A stretch of DNA of 64,000 nt from an uncultured Acidobacteriia bacterium (GCA_903875575.1 CAIQWJ010000074.1:62001-126000); one strand, 5' to 3'. Numbered from the stretch's first letter, positions 53,845 to 62,802 are shown. The notes: generated by a model not told the origin, from the letters alone. Numbers and translations: made by a program.

Positions 53845-55185
53845 ATGAATGACGAAAAGCCTCGTCAAGAGGCACATCACACAATAAGCGGAGTGGTCCG
53901 GTGGCTTGGCCGTGCGGCTTTGGCCCTGTCAATAACTACATCGATTTTGGCGCAAACCACTCCAGCTACGCTGCAGACCTGGAAAGATGGGGAAGCACAG
54001 GTGGGTCTTGCGGCGCAAAGCGAGACGGATCCGGCGAAGCAACTGGAGTTGTTGAAGACGTGGGAACAGCAGTATCCGTCCTCTGAGTTCATGAACCAGC
54101 GAACGCTGATGACGGCGAGTGCGTTGCTCAATATTGTAGGGGCGGCTTTCGCGAAGACGGACGCGGCTGGTATGGAGGCGGGGCAGAAGGCCGCGCATCA
54201 GCTCATCGATCATTTCGGTGTGTATTTCGCGGCGCCGGTGAAGCCGGTTGCGACTTCTGAAACGCAGTGGAGTGCAATTCAGAAGACGGCAGAGATGCAG
54301 TCGCACGCGCTGCTGGGGCAATACGCGATCGCGAAGAAGGACGATGCGACGGCGGAGGCGGAATACAAGCTTGTCCTGACAGTGGAGCCGACGCAGGCGT
54401 TGGCTTCGTATCAGGTGGGTGGCGCGATTTTACGGCAGATGGCGAAGAGTCCGGAGGTGGATCCGGCGCGGTATTCGGAGGCGCTTTACGATTTAGCCAG
54501 ATCCGTGACCGTTACCGGGCCGAACGCTTTGCCTCCGGCCGGCCTGACAGCTGCGCTGAATCTGCTGAAGAAGCACTACGCGAATTATCACGGCGACGCG
54601 TCGGGGATGGAAGACCTGATGCGGCAAGTTGCGGAATCGGCAGTGGTGCCCAGCGGTTTTCACATTCAGAGCAAGGTGGATCTGGAGGCTATCAAGGAGA
54701 AGAATCACGAGGAATGGGCGCGGCAGCATCCGGATCTGGCTTTTTGGGAGGCGATCCGGACACAACTGGAACAACAGGGCGATTCGTTCTTTGAAGCGCA
54801 TTTGAAGGGCGTTGGTTTTCCGCCGCCAGCCGGCGATGCGTATGCGGGCCCGGCGATGTTCAGCGGCACGGTGGTTTCGGCCAACGCAAAGCTGATCCTG
54901 GTGAACGTGCAGAACGTGGCGGGCGATGCGGCTCTGAAGATTGGGGAAGACGCGAAGGTGAGCCTGAAAGGTGAGATTCCGGCGGGGACCGCGATTCGGT
55001 TTCGGGGCGTGGTGGATTCCTGGACGAAAGCCCCCAGCTATGTGCTGACTCTGGAGATTCAGGAGCCGAAGACCGACATTACAGGACTTCCCGAGGGCGT
55101 CAGCTTTGTGGCCGATGCGGTAGTGAAGAAGCCTGTTACGGTGCACAAGCCTGCTCCTAAGGCTGGCACCAAGGCGACGAAGTAA
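53845..55185 (+). CDS. Exported helical-repeat protein, paralogue of the M56 protein's C-terminal module
   Basis: A hydrophobic segment (LGRAALALSITTSILAQ) suggests export. The mature part begins WKDGEAQVGLAAQSETDPAK and contains TPR-like helices (QYPSSEFMNQRTLMTASALL), PEVDPARYSEALYDLARSVT and a C-terminal beta domain (YAGPAMFSGTVVSANAKLIL). The same order, and many of the same residues, recur in residues about 440-800 of the M56 protein encoded at 55613. The gene has its own BlaI-type operator and is presumably repressed by the BlaI-like protein. Molecular role unknown. Confidence 0.75.
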   Translation: MNDEKPRQEAHHTISGVVRWLGRAALALSITTSILAQTTPATLQTWKDGEAQVGLAAQSETDPAKQLELLKTWEQQYPSSEFMNQRTLMTASALLNIVGAAFAKTDAAGMEAGQKAAHQLIDHFGVYFAAPVKPVATSETQWSAIQKTAEMQSHALLGQYAIAKKDDATAEAEYKLVLTVEPTQALASYQVGGAILRQMAKSPEVDPARYSEALYDLARSVTVTGPNALPPAGLTAALNLLKKHYANYHGDASGMEDLMRQVAESAVVPSGFHIQSKVDLEAIKEKNHEEWARQHPDLAFWEAIRTQLEQQGDSFFEAHLKGVGFPPPAGDAYAGPAMFSGTVVSANAKLILVNVQNVAGDAALKIGEDAKVSLKGEIPAGTAIRFRGVVDSWTKAPSYVLTLEIQEPKTDITGLPEGVSFVADAVVKKPVTVHKPAPKAGTKATK

Positions 55186-55195
55186 CTTTTTTTGT

Positions 55196-55225
55196 TTGAC
55201 TTGACGAAGGATTTCGTCATAATGG
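55196..55225 (+). promoter_or_regulatory. Promoter with BlaI-type operator for the blaI-M56 genes
   Basis: TTGACT (-35, 55196-55201), an 18-base dyad TGACGA-AGGATT-TCGTCA (55202-55219) and TAATGG (-10, 55220-55225) are followed by AGCT and the ATG at 55230. Layout, spacing and the AGCTATG junction are the same as at 53811. Autoregulation by the encoded repressor is inferred. Confidence 0.75.
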
Positions 55226-55229
55226 AGCT

Positions 55230-55616
55230 ATGAAAGCGGAAAGGCCTCGCCCTACGGAAGCGGAACTCGGAATCCTGCGGATTCTCTGGGAGGGCGGGCC
55301 GCAATCAGTCCGGGCGGTTCTGAAGAAACTGAATGAAGAAAAACCGACGGGGTATACGAACGTCCTGAAGGTAATGCAGATCATGACGGAGAAGGGTCTG
55401 GTGGTGAAGGACGATTCGTGCCGGCCGCAGATTTACAGCCCCGGAGTTCCGCAGTCCCGGACGCAGCGTCAGTTGCTGCGGCACCTGATGGAGCGGGCGT
55501 TTGGCGGGTCGGCGCGGGCGATGGTGATGCAGGCTTTGTCGACCGAGAAGACGTCGCCGGCGGATCTGAAGCGGATCGAGAAGCTGCTGGACAAGATAGA
55601 GGACGAGAAGAGATGA
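55230..55616 (+). CDS. BlaI/MecI/CopY-family transcriptional repressor
   Basis: The 128-residue protein starts RPRPTEAELGILRILWEGGP and has the winged-helix segment (NEEKPTGYTNVLKVMQIMTE, KGLVVKD) and the C-terminal dimerisation helices (FGGSARAMVMQAL) of the family. BlaI proteins repress their own operon and are inactivated after cleavage triggered by a BlaR1/M56 sensor. The stop overlaps the next start as ATGA. The conserved cleavage region cannot be assigned with certainty. Confidence 0.92.
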   Translation: MKAERPRPTEAELGILRILWEGGPQSVRAVLKKLNEEKPTGYTNVLKVMQIMTEKGLVVKDDSCRPQIYSPGVPQSRTQRQLLRHLMERAFGGSARAMVMQALSTEKTSPADLKRIEKLLDKIEDEKR

Positions 55617-58066
55617 CTCCCCTCGCGCAGGCGATCAGCGAGGCTCTGGTTCAGTTTGCCTGGCAGGGTTTCGTGGTATCACTGTGCGCGTGGGTGGCGA
55701 TGTATTTGCTGCGGCACGGTAGCCCGCAAACGCGGTATCTGGTGTGTTGCGCGGCGCTCTTTGTGGCAGGTGCTTTGCCGGTTGTAACCGCGATTTCGGT
55801 TTACGATTCGCGGCCGGTGTCTGGCGGCACTGCGGCGGTGACGCTCACCATTCGGGCGCTCTGGAGCGGTTCAGCGCCGGCGGCGGCGCGGTGGCTGGAG
55901 GCTTCGCGACCCTGGGTACTGTTGGCGTGGGGACTGGGAGTCGCGTTTCTTTCACTGCGGCTGGCGTGGCTGGGTGCGGGTGTTCGGGCGATCCGACAGT
56001 CTGGCAGTGTGCCGGATGAATGGGTTATGACGATGGCGGCGCGTCTGGCGCAGCGGATGGGTCTGCGTCGCGCGATGCGTGTGGTGGTGTCGGCTATTCC
56101 CGATGGGCCGAGCGTAGCGGGGTGGTTCCGACCCGCGATTCTGCTGCCGGCCGCCGCGATTCTGAATCTTACGCCGGAACAACTGGAAGCCGTGTTGGCG
56201 CACGAGATGGCGCACCTGCGGCGCTACGACGATTACGTGAACATTGCTCAGGCCGCGGTGGAAACGTTGCTGTTCTATCATCCGGTGGTGTGGTGGATAT
56301 CGAACCGGATTCGTCGCGAGCGGGAGTTGTGCTGCGACGATCTGGCGGTGCGCACGTGTGGCGACGCGGTTTGTTATGCGCGGGCGCTGACGGCGCTGGA
56401 GAAGTTGCGCATCGCGGCACCCCAATTGGCGCTCGGAGCGTTGGGTCTGGCGGATGTGCCGCTGGAGTACCGCATCCGGCGTATTGTGGGGGCCGGGAGC
56501 GGGGAAACGATGACGTCGGGAGTTTCCGGTGTTTTCGCGCTGGGACTCGCGATGGCTTGCGCGGTGGTGTATTCGGGGCCGGTACACGGAGGAATGTCAC
56601 GCGTTCCGGCGCTGGTGCGTTACCCCGAAGCGGCGCGGGTGAACGGCATTCAGGGTACAGTGCCGGTGCAGGTCACAGTGGACGCTGACGGCCGGGTGGA
56701 TGAGGCGCGCGCGGTGGGCGGGCCGAAGGAGTTGCGGCAGGCTGCGGTGGAATCCGCCGCGGGTGTACAGTTTGAACCTCGTGCCGCGACGACTACGAAG
56801 CAGGTGAACGTGGAGTTTCAACTGGCAACGGCCGCGATACCGGTGCCGACGGTCGCTTCGCCCGCGCCGGTGATATCGGTGCCGCAACAGCAGAGCGTGG
56901 GGCCCCGGTGGGTGGATCAGGGGGAGGCGGAGCTGGGGACTTCGGCGAACGAGGAGAAAGATCCGGCGAAGAAGCTTTCATTGCTGAAGGAGTGGCAGCT
57001 GCAGTATCCCGCTTCGGCGTTTGAGAAGCAGCGGACGGTATGGACGGCGCAAACGCTGATGACTGTGCTTTTCGCAGCTTACGGAAAATCGGCGGCGAAT
57101 GAAGAAGCGCTGCGCGCCGGGAGGCAGGCCGCGCTTGAATTACTGGACGATTTCGAGGGGTATTTCAACGATTCGGTTCGGCCGGACAACGTTACACCTG
57201 CGGCGTGGGCGCAGGTACGGCGGGCGTCCGAGTTGCAGATCCACACCTTGTTCGCTTACATCGCGAGAACGGAGAGGGATCATCCGACGGCGGAGGCGGA
57301 GTATCGCAAGGTACTGGAAATCGACCCTGGGCAGGCTTTTGCCTCATATGAAATGGGAGCGACGATTGTTCGCGAGATGTCGGCGAGCGGAGATTTGCGG
57401 CGGTATCCGGAGGCCTTGTACGACATGGCGCGGTCGCTGACGGTGACCGGGCCGGGCGCTTTGGCGGGAGAGGCGAGAGGCACTGCGGAGGCCGCGCTTC
57501 GGAAGTGCTACGCGAGTTATCACGGGAGTGAGGATGGGCTGGACGAGTTGCTGCTGAAGGCTCCGGTTGATGATTCGCTGCCGCCTTCGGGCTTTCATAT
57601 TCGGAGCGTGGTGGAGGAACAGAGTGCGAGGCGACCGGATCTGGAATTGTGGAGTCGAACGGAAGCGGCGCTGGCGGCGCGGGGAGATGAGTATTTTCAG
57701 ACGATCCGGGGAACGGGCTTCCCTTCCCGTTCGGATGTGGGTTATGCGGGGCCGGAGATGTTTACAGGGACGGTGGTCTCGCAGTTATCTTCGCGCGAGT
57801 TGCTGGTGAACGTGGGTGGCAATGCAGGGGGCGATGCCGTGCTGAAGTTTAGCGAGAAGATCCGGGGCCGGGTAAGCGCAGGGACCGTGGTGCAGTTCAG
57901 GGGTGTCGTGCAGGCTTACCGGGCGGATCGATATTTGCTGACGCTGGGGGTGGCTGAGCCAGCGAAAGATGTGGTGGGGTTGCCGATGGCGTTTGGGGTG
58001 AAACGGGGGAATCTGGTGAGCCGGTTCTTTGGGCGAATCTTTCATGGGGTACGGCGGGCGGGGTAA
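55613..58066 (+). CDS. M56 (BlaR1-like) membrane metallopeptidase fused to TonB-like and helical-repeat modules
   Basis: The ATG at 55613 overlaps the repressor stop. Residues 1-310 are the M56 part: several membrane helices and the zinc site HEMAHLRRYDDYVN with RRERELCCDDLAV. Residues about 340-410 are a TonB C-terminal-like domain (YPEAARVNGIQGTVPVQVTV, VQFEPRAATTTKQVNVEF). The rest (from about 435) is a paralogue of the protein encoded at 53845 (DQGEAELGTSANEEKDPAKK, YPEALYDMARSLTVTGPGAL, YAGPEMFTGTVVSQ). In known BlaR1 proteins the C-terminal part is the periplasmic sensor; here it could be this helical module. Confidence 0.9.
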   Translation: MTPLAQAISEALVQFAWQGFVVSLCAWVAMYLLRHGSPQTRYLVCCAALFVAGALPVVTAISVYDSRPVSGGTAAVTLTIRALWSGSAPAAARWLEASRPWVLLAWGLGVAFLSLRLAWLGAGVRAIRQSGSVPDEWVMTMAARLAQRMGLRRAMRVVVSAIPDGPSVAGWFRPAILLPAAAILNLTPEQLEAVLAHEMAHLRRYDDYVNIAQAAVETLLFYHPVVWWISNRIRRERELCCDDLAVRTCGDAVCYARALTALEKLRIAAPQLALGALGLADVPLEYRIRRIVGAGSGETMTSGVSGVFALGLAMACAVVYSGPVHGGMSRVPALVRYPEAARVNGIQGTVPVQVTVDADGRVDEARAVGGPKELRQAAVESAAGVQFEPRAATTTKQVNVEFQLATAAIPVPTVASPAPVISVPQQQSVGPRWVDQGEAELGTSANEEKDPAKKLSLLKEWQLQYPASAFEKQRTVWTAQTLMTVLFAAYGKSAANEEALRAGRQAALELLDDFEGYFNDSVRPDNVTPAAWAQVRRASELQIHTLFAYIARTERDHPTAEAEYRKVLEIDPGQAFASYEMGATIVREMSASGDLRRYPEALYDMARSLTVTGPGALAGEARGTAEAALRKCYASYHGSEDGLDELLLKAPVDDSLPPSGFHIRSVVEEQSARRPDLELWSRTEAALAARGDEYFQTIRGTGFPSRSDVGYAGPEMFTGTVVSQLSSRELLVNVGGNAGGDAVLKFSEKIRGRVSAGTVVQFRGVVQAYRADRYLLTLGVAEPAKDVVGLPMAFGVKRGNLVSRFFGRIFHGVRRAG

Positions 58067-58071
58067 GGCGT

Positions 58072-58872
58072 TTACGCAAGCAGGACTTCTACGTTCTGGC
58101 TGCGCAGCAGTTCCTGGTATTCTTCGTTCAGGCCGGAATCGGAGATGACGTAGTCGGCGACTTCGAGCGGCGCGAGATGGATCATCGCGTTGCGGCCGAA
58201 TTTCGTGTGGTCCGTGACGATGATGACTTTGCGCGCTACCTCAATCATCTTGCGTTCGGAGCCGACGACAAGCGAATTCCCGTTACTGAAGCCATCCGCT
58301 GTAACTCCGCCAATGCCCATGATGAGGACGTCCGCCGAGACGCCGTCCAGCATCTGTTCGCAAAGCGGACCAAGAGTGACACGCAGCCGGGGATAGAGGT
58401 AGCCGCCGGTGAGTGTGACTTCGATCTGCCTGGCATCATCGAGCGCAAGCGCAATCGGCAGGGAGTTGGTGATCACGTGCAGGGAACGATTGCGCAGCGC
58501 CTGAGCAACCGCCGCTACCGTGGAGCCGCCATCGAGGATAACTGTCTGGCGGTCTTCGATGAGCGTCGCAGTCTTCGCTGCGATGAGACGTTTCTCTTCG
58601 GACTGGCGGGCGCTTTGCCAATCGAAATCCAGGCCCTGTTCGCGGAAATGTTCGCGGGCGATATCGCGGGTGTTACCGTCGCGAACGGCTTCGCGCATCG
58701 CCATGGCACCGCCATAGACGCGACGCAATGCGCCTTCGGATTCGAGCTGAACAAGATCGCGACGCACGGACGATTCCGACGCGTCGAGTTCACGGCAGAG
58801 CGTCTCCAGATCGACAAACTCCTGGGCGTCGAGCAGTTCGCGGATTTTGAGGTGCCTTCCGGGCGCCTTCAT
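58072..58872 (-). CDS. DeoR/GlpR-family transcriptional regulator of the BMC locus
   Basis: The N-terminal helix-turn-helix reads LDAQEFVDLETLCRELDASE followed by SSVRRDLVQLESEGALRRVYGG, the DeoR signature. The C-terminal sugar-phosphate-binding domain shows VILDGGSTVAAVAQAL, TNSLPIALAL, LTGGYLYPRL and MGIGGVTADGFS. DeoR-type regulators usually sense a phosphorylated sugar intermediate. Its place at the 3' end of the BMC genes, next to the aldolase, suggests it represses the locus in the absence of a deoxysugar phosphate. Confidence 0.9.
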   Translation of the reverse strand: MKAPGRHLKIRELLDAQEFVDLETLCRELDASESSVRRDLVQLESEGALRRVYGGAMAMREAVRDGNTRDIAREHFREQGLDFDWQSARQSEEKRLIAAKTATLIEDRQTVILDGGSTVAAVAQALRNRSLHVITNSLPIALALDDARQIEVTLTGGYLYPRLRVTLGPLCEQMLDGVSADVLIMGIGGVTADGFSNGNSLVVGSERKMIEVARKVIIVTDHTKFGRNAMIHLAPLEVADYVISDSGLNEEYQELLRSQNVEVLLA

Positions 58873-58897
58873 TCTTGTGCGGACCCGTCTTTAGTGA

Positions 58898-60016
58898 TTA
58901 CGACTTGCCGCTGAATGCCGCCATCACGGCGTCGGTGACCGACTTGACGATCGATTCCATTTCTGTCGATGAAGGTGCCGATGAGGCGTTCGACGGACCA
59001 CCGGAGACCGAAGCTGGCATGACCGCGATACCGCCGGGGAATTCCGGCAGATCGCAGAGGGAGCATTCCTTCAGGGCTTCGGCATCGTGACGAATGTCCG
59101 GCAGGCCGAGCTTCTTCTTAAGCTGGAGCAGATCGTCATTTTTTTCCGGAGAAATATGCGTGATGGGCGAGCCCAGCTGGTTGGCCAGCATGAGCGTCCA
59201 GCAGTAAGTATCGGTCACTTCGACATACCATTCGGCGTGGGTGACGGTATCGGCCCAGCAGATGATGCCGTGGTTGGCGAGCAGCACGGTGTTGTGCTTC
59301 TTCACGAAGGGAATGACGGTTTCGGCGAACTTCTGGGTGCCGGGAGTTTCGTAGGGCGAGAGCGCCACTTTGCCGACGAAGACTTCAAATTCGGGGATGA
59401 CACATGTGATGGGCACGCGACCGGTGATGGCGTAGGCGGTGGCATGCGCGGGATGGCAGTGGACACAGGCCTTGGCTTCCGGGACGGCCTTGTAGATTTC
59501 GAGGTGGAGCAGAATCTCGCTGGTACGCGCGGCGCTGCCGGCGAGCTGCTTGCCGTTGAGGTCAACCAGGCACATGTCACTGGCTTTGAGGTCGGCCTTG
59601 CTGGTGAGAGTGGGGGTGCAGATGACGGCGTTCTCGGCGATGCGGTAGGAGATGTTGCCACCGTTGCCATCGACATACTGGCGCATCCAGAGCTTCTTGC
59701 CGACGGCGACGATTTCGTCCTTGATCTTCTCGGCTTCGGGCGAGTTGAGGATCTTATCCCATTCAGTGGCATTGGGTGCGCTCGCGGAGCCGCCGGACTT
59801 TCCTGAGCAACTGACGCAGCCGCCGCCACCTGTGGTGGAGCAACTATCGCAGCAGCCGCCTTTGATGGAGAGGCCCTTCGCCGTGACACGATCCTTCGCC
59901 GAGGGCGTCAGGATGGCTCTGGGCTGGACGAGCAACTCCTTCGCGCCGGCGCGGACGGCGTTGTCCACATCTTCGAGGGTAATGACGCGAAATTCACGGA
60001 GATCAAAACTGTTCAT
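58898..60016 (-). CDS. BMC-associated class II aldolase (fuculose/rhamnulose-1-phosphate type)
   Basis: Residues 1-50 form a small domain (FRVITLEDVDNAVRAGAKEL, AILTPSAKDRV) met in other BMC proteins. Residues 55-70 are a Cys cluster (CC-x2-C-x7-C-x2-C). The aldolase domain follows: YVDGNGGNISYRIA, the zinc ligands in CVHCHPAHATAYA, VLLANHGIICW with a third His, and AEWYVEVTDTYCW. The C-terminus (residues about 350-372, EMESIVKSVTDAVMAAFSG) is an amphipathic helix like known encapsulation peptides. It should cleave a deoxysugar-1-phosphate to lactaldehyde and dihydroxyacetone phosphate inside the compartment. Confidence 0.88.
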   Translation of the reverse strand: MNSFDLREFRVITLEDVDNAVRAGAKELLVQPRAILTPSAKDRVTAKGLSIKGGCCDSCSTTGGGGCVSCSGKSGGSASAPNATEWDKILNSPEAEKIKDEIVAVGKKLWMRQYVDGNGGNISYRIAENAVICTPTLTSKADLKASDMCLVDLNGKQLAGSAARTSEILLHLEIYKAVPEAKACVHCHPAHATAYAITGRVPITCVIPEFEVFVGKVALSPYETPGTQKFAETVIPFVKKHNTVLLANHGIICWADTVTHAEWYVEVTDTYCWTLMLANQLGSPITHISPEKNDDLLQLKKKLGLPDIRHDAEALKECSLCDLPEFPGGIAVMPASVSGGPSNASSAPSSTEMESIVKSVTDAVMAAFSGKS

Positions 60017-60028
60017 AAGAAGAATCCT

Positions 60029-60379
60029 CTATTGCGAAACGGCCTTCCGTTTCGGCTTTGTGGTCTTAGCGATGGGTTTCGCGACTGGCTTGCCCGGCGG
60101 AGTGTATTCGAGATTCTCCACGATCAGGCAACAGTACGCATCCACCGGAATATCGTTCGGATACCAGGGACTGGCGGCAGTCCGGCCTTCCGCAAAACCT
60201 ACCATTTGTCCAATGCCCGGCCCCAGTTGATCGGCCGCAATCAGGCACTTCCCGCCGCCCGGATTGCCCGCCGCCAGCCTTTCGGAAGTCACGGGTTCCA
60301 GGATCACGAGGCGCACGCCCCTGAGAGACGGCACCGCATGGCTCAAAACGACCGTGCCGCGGACAACGCCAAGTCTCAT
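60029..60379 (-). CDS. BMC-P shell vertex protein (EutN/CcmL family)
   Basis: The 116-residue protein has the pentamer fold pattern: MRLGVVRGTVVLSHAVPSLR, KCLIAADQLGPGIGQMVGFA, and VDAYCCLIVENLEY. Pentamers cap the vertices of the icosahedral shell. The C-terminus is basic and Pro/Lys-rich (KPVAKPIAKTTKPKRK). Its start overlaps the stop of the upstream BMC-P gene as ATGA. Confidence 0.88.
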   Translation of the reverse strand: MRLGVVRGTVVLSHAVPSLRGVRLVILEPVTSERLAAGNPGGGKCLIAADQLGPGIGQMVGFAEGRTAASPWYPNDIPVDAYCCLIVENLEYTPPGKPVAKPIAKTTKPKRKAVSQ

Positions 60380-60657
60380 GCGGCGGCTCCGGGCTCGGGA
60401 TAAACCGAATCCACAATTCCCATCACGGCGAGGCGCACCGGCGTGGTGTTCGAAGATGCCTTGCGCACCACTTCGTTATCCGTGGTGACTAAGACTCGTG
60501 AGCCAACGCGGGCGCCGATCGTATCAACAACTATCTGGGGCTCGCCGCTATCGCTGCCGTCACCTTCGAGCCTCTGCGCGATCAGGAAACGAAACGAACC
60601 AAGGGTTTCGTGTTTGATCGTGGAGGTCACAGTGCCGTCGATGCGCGCGAGATACAT
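60376..60657 (-). CDS. BMC-P shell vertex protein (EutN/CcmL family)
   Basis: The 93 residues begin MYLARIDGTVTSTIKHETLG and contain IVVDTIGARVGSRVLVTTDN and AVMGIVDSVYP, the strands and central-pore loop of the EutN/CcmL family. It is the second of three different pentamer genes in the locus, as is usual for this type of BMC. Confidence 0.9.
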   Translation of the reverse strand: MYLARIDGTVTSTIKHETLGSFRFLIAQRLEGDGSDSGEPQIVVDTIGARVGSRVLVTTDNEVVRKASSNTTPVRLAVMGIVDSVYPEPGAAA

Positions 60658-60663
60658 AGTTTG

Positions 60664-62106
60664 TTAGATGATCCTCAAGGCGCCGCGACCGAGGACGATC
60701 TGGCGTTCGCGGGTAAAGGTCATCGGAGTGGTGATGCCTTCTCCCGTTGGGGTGGCGATGCTGAAGCTGAGATAACCGGGGCTGTCACTGCCGAGCGCGG
60801 CCGTGCAGGGCCCGTTCTGCACGAACAGCGTGGTGTTCATGGCGCGGGCCATTTTGGTCACGGTGTCCATGTTCTGCGAGTGGATGATGGCGGTGTGGCG
60901 GTAGCCGTGTTCGGCTTCGACAGCGGCGGCGATACCGGCATCAGCATCGCGCACGCGGACGATCGGCACGAAGGGCATCATCTGCTCTTCCACGACAAAG
61001 GCGTGGTCGGCTTTGGTTTCGCCGAAGAGGAGATCCGTACCTGCGGGGATGGTGACACCGGCGGCGGCGGCGAGGTCGGAAGCGTTCTTGCCGACGAGGT
61101 CGCGCTTGAGATGCGCGCGACCGCAGCCCTTGCCGGGGCCGTCGAACTTGAAGGCCGCATCGGAGAGGCGTTCCACGGCGGTGGAGTCGAGTTCAAAGGC
61201 ACCAGCGCGCTTCATGGCGGCGCGGAAGGCTTCGAAGACGCTTTCGACGACGAAGATTTCTTTTTCGCCGATGCAGAGAAGGTTGTTATCGAACGAGGCG
61301 CCGGCGATGATGGATTTCGCGGCATGATTGAGGTCGGCAGTTTCGTCGACCAGGACGGGCGGATTGCCGGGGCCGGCGGCGATCACGCGCTTGCCGGATT
61401 TCGAAGCTGCCTTCACGACGAAGGGACCGCCGGTAACGCACAGAAGCGCAATGCCGGGGTGGTGGAACATTTCTTCAGCGGACTTGATGGTGGGGTCTGC
61501 CATGGTGCAGAGCATGTTGGCGACGCCGGTTTCGCGTTCGATTTCGCGATTGAAGGCGCGCAGGGCCATGGCCGCGCACTTCGCGCCCGCAGGGTGGGGG
61601 CAAAAGACGGCGGTGTTGCCGGAGGAAATGATATTGATGGCGTTGCTGGCGAGAGTAGGTACCGAGTGCGTGGCGGGAAGCGCCATGCCGATGACGCCCC
61701 AGGGGGCGCGTTCGATGAGGCAGACGCCGGTGGTATCGGCGCGAATATCGCTGCGCATCGCTTCCACACCGAGGACCTGCTTTACGATTTTGAGTTTGTC
61801 GATCTTGTGATCGACACGGCCGATCTGGGTTTCGTTGAATTCCTGACGGCCCCAATCCTCGGCGTTCTCTTCGCACATGCGCTTGATGATGGAGACGGCC
61901 TTGCCGCGATCCGTCAGACTCAACTGGCCGACCTTCAACTGCGCCGCCGCGGCTGCTTTCACCGCCGCATCAACCGTTGGAAAAACACCGTCCCGGATCT
62001 CAGCGCCGCCGGAGGGCGCGCTCGCGGGCTTCGTCTGCATCTGGGCCTGCAGGCGCGCGACGACTTCGCGCGTAATTTCCGCTACCATTTCCTGATTCAA
62101 CGTCAT
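60664..62106 (-). CDS. BMC-associated CoA-acylating aldehyde dehydrogenase (PduP/EutE type)
   Basis: The N-terminal helix (MTLNQEMVAEITREVVARL) is a likely encapsulation peptide, followed by a linker and the dehydrogenase: VGMALPATHSVPTL-like segment near 62000 (GVIGMALPATHSVPTLASN), VTGGPFVVKAASKSGKRVIA, AAGPGNPPVLVDETA, and the catalytic Cys in SFDNNLLCIGEKEIFVVE. The 480-residue length matches PduP/EutE. It should oxidise the aldehyde made by the aldolase (probably lactaldehyde) to acyl-CoA using NAD and CoA inside the shell. Confidence 0.92.
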   Translation of the reverse strand: MTLNQEMVAEITREVVARLQAQMQTKPASAPSGGAEIRDGVFPTVDAAVKAAAAAQLKVGQLSLTDRGKAVSIIKRMCEENAEDWGRQEFNETQIGRVDHKIDKLKIVKQVLGVEAMRSDIRADTTGVCLIERAPWGVIGMALPATHSVPTLASNAINIISSGNTAVFCPHPAGAKCAAMALRAFNREIERETGVANMLCTMADPTIKSAEEMFHHPGIALLCVTGGPFVVKAASKSGKRVIAAGPGNPPVLVDETADLNHAAKSIIAGASFDNNLLCIGEKEIFVVESVFEAFRAAMKRAGAFELDSTAVERLSDAAFKFDGPGKGCGRAHLKRDLVGKNASDLAAAAGVTIPAGTDLLFGETKADHAFVVEEQMMPFVPIVRVRDADAGIAAAVEAEHGYRHTAIIHSQNMDTVTKMARAMNTTLFVQNGPCTAALGSDSPGYLSFSIATPTGEGITTPMTFTRERQIVLGRGALRII

Positions 62107-62133
62107 GGCTTGCCTTTTCCCTTACGAATCTTC

Positions 62134-62430
62134 TTACGGCTTGGCTACTGTTGTGCCTTCCACGTCGACCGAGTCCACAATGCCGACGATCACGGCGTCG
62201 ACCGGCGCGCCCTTGGTGTTGTGGGTTAAACGCGCGGAACTGCCCTGCGTGAACATGACGCACTCGCCGATGCCCGCACCGACGCTGTCGACGGCCACCA
62301 CGGAACTGCCCGAGGCGACCAGCACTTTGTCTTTGTTGATATACGGCTGGATCAGCAGAAGCGTCATCCCGTTGAACTCCGGGCTCTTCTGCGTCGCGAC
62401 CACGTTGCCGATGACCTTCGCCAGAAACAT
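62134..62430 (-). CDS. BMC-P shell vertex protein (EutN/CcmL family)
   Basis: A 98-residue EutN/CcmL homologue: MFLAKVIGNVVATQKSPEFN, VVAVDSVGAGIGECVMFTQG and VDAVIVGIVDSVDVEG. Third pentamer gene of the locus, directly upstream of the aldehyde dehydrogenase gene. Confidence 0.9.
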   Translation of the reverse strand: MFLAKVIGNVVATQKSPEFNGMTLLLIQPYINKDKVLVASGSSVVAVDSVGAGIGECVMFTQGSSARLTHNTKGAPVDAVIVGIVDSVDVEGTTVAKP

Positions 62431-62505
62431 TTTTCCTCTTTGAAAATCCAGGTGGGACGCGGGGCGATTGCGTTGCCCGCCGCCGCGTCCCTCAAGGACG
62501 ATTAC

Positions 62506-62778
62506 TTACTTGGGGAGGACAGAGCCGAGATCGTCATGCGGACGCGGAATCACGTGCACACTGACGAGTTCGCCCACCGGGCGGGCAGCCGCGGCACCGG
62601 CGTCAACCGCCGCTTTCACGCTGGACACATCGCCGGCGACAAATGCCGTGCAGAGACCGCTGCCGACTTTTCTCCAACCCTTGTACTGAACCTTAGCCGC
62701 TTTGAGCATCGCGTCCGTCGCGATCACGAGCGCCACAAGGCCCTTTGTTTCGATCATTCCGATTGCCTGATTTTCCAT
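62506..62778 (-). CDS. BMC-H shell protein
   Basis: One BMC domain of 90 residues ([56 protein letters not shown]). It forms hexamers that tile the shell facets, with a central pore from the VGSGL loop. Very similar to the first half of the tandem-domain protein upstream. Confidence 0.94.
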   Translation of the reverse strand: MENQAIGMIETKGLVALVIATDAMLKAAKVQYKGWRKVGSGLCTAFVAGDVSSVKAAVDAGAAAARPVGELVSVHVIPRPHDDLGSVLPK

Positions 62779-62802
62779 TGTTTAATCTCCTTGTGGGTGC
62801 TG

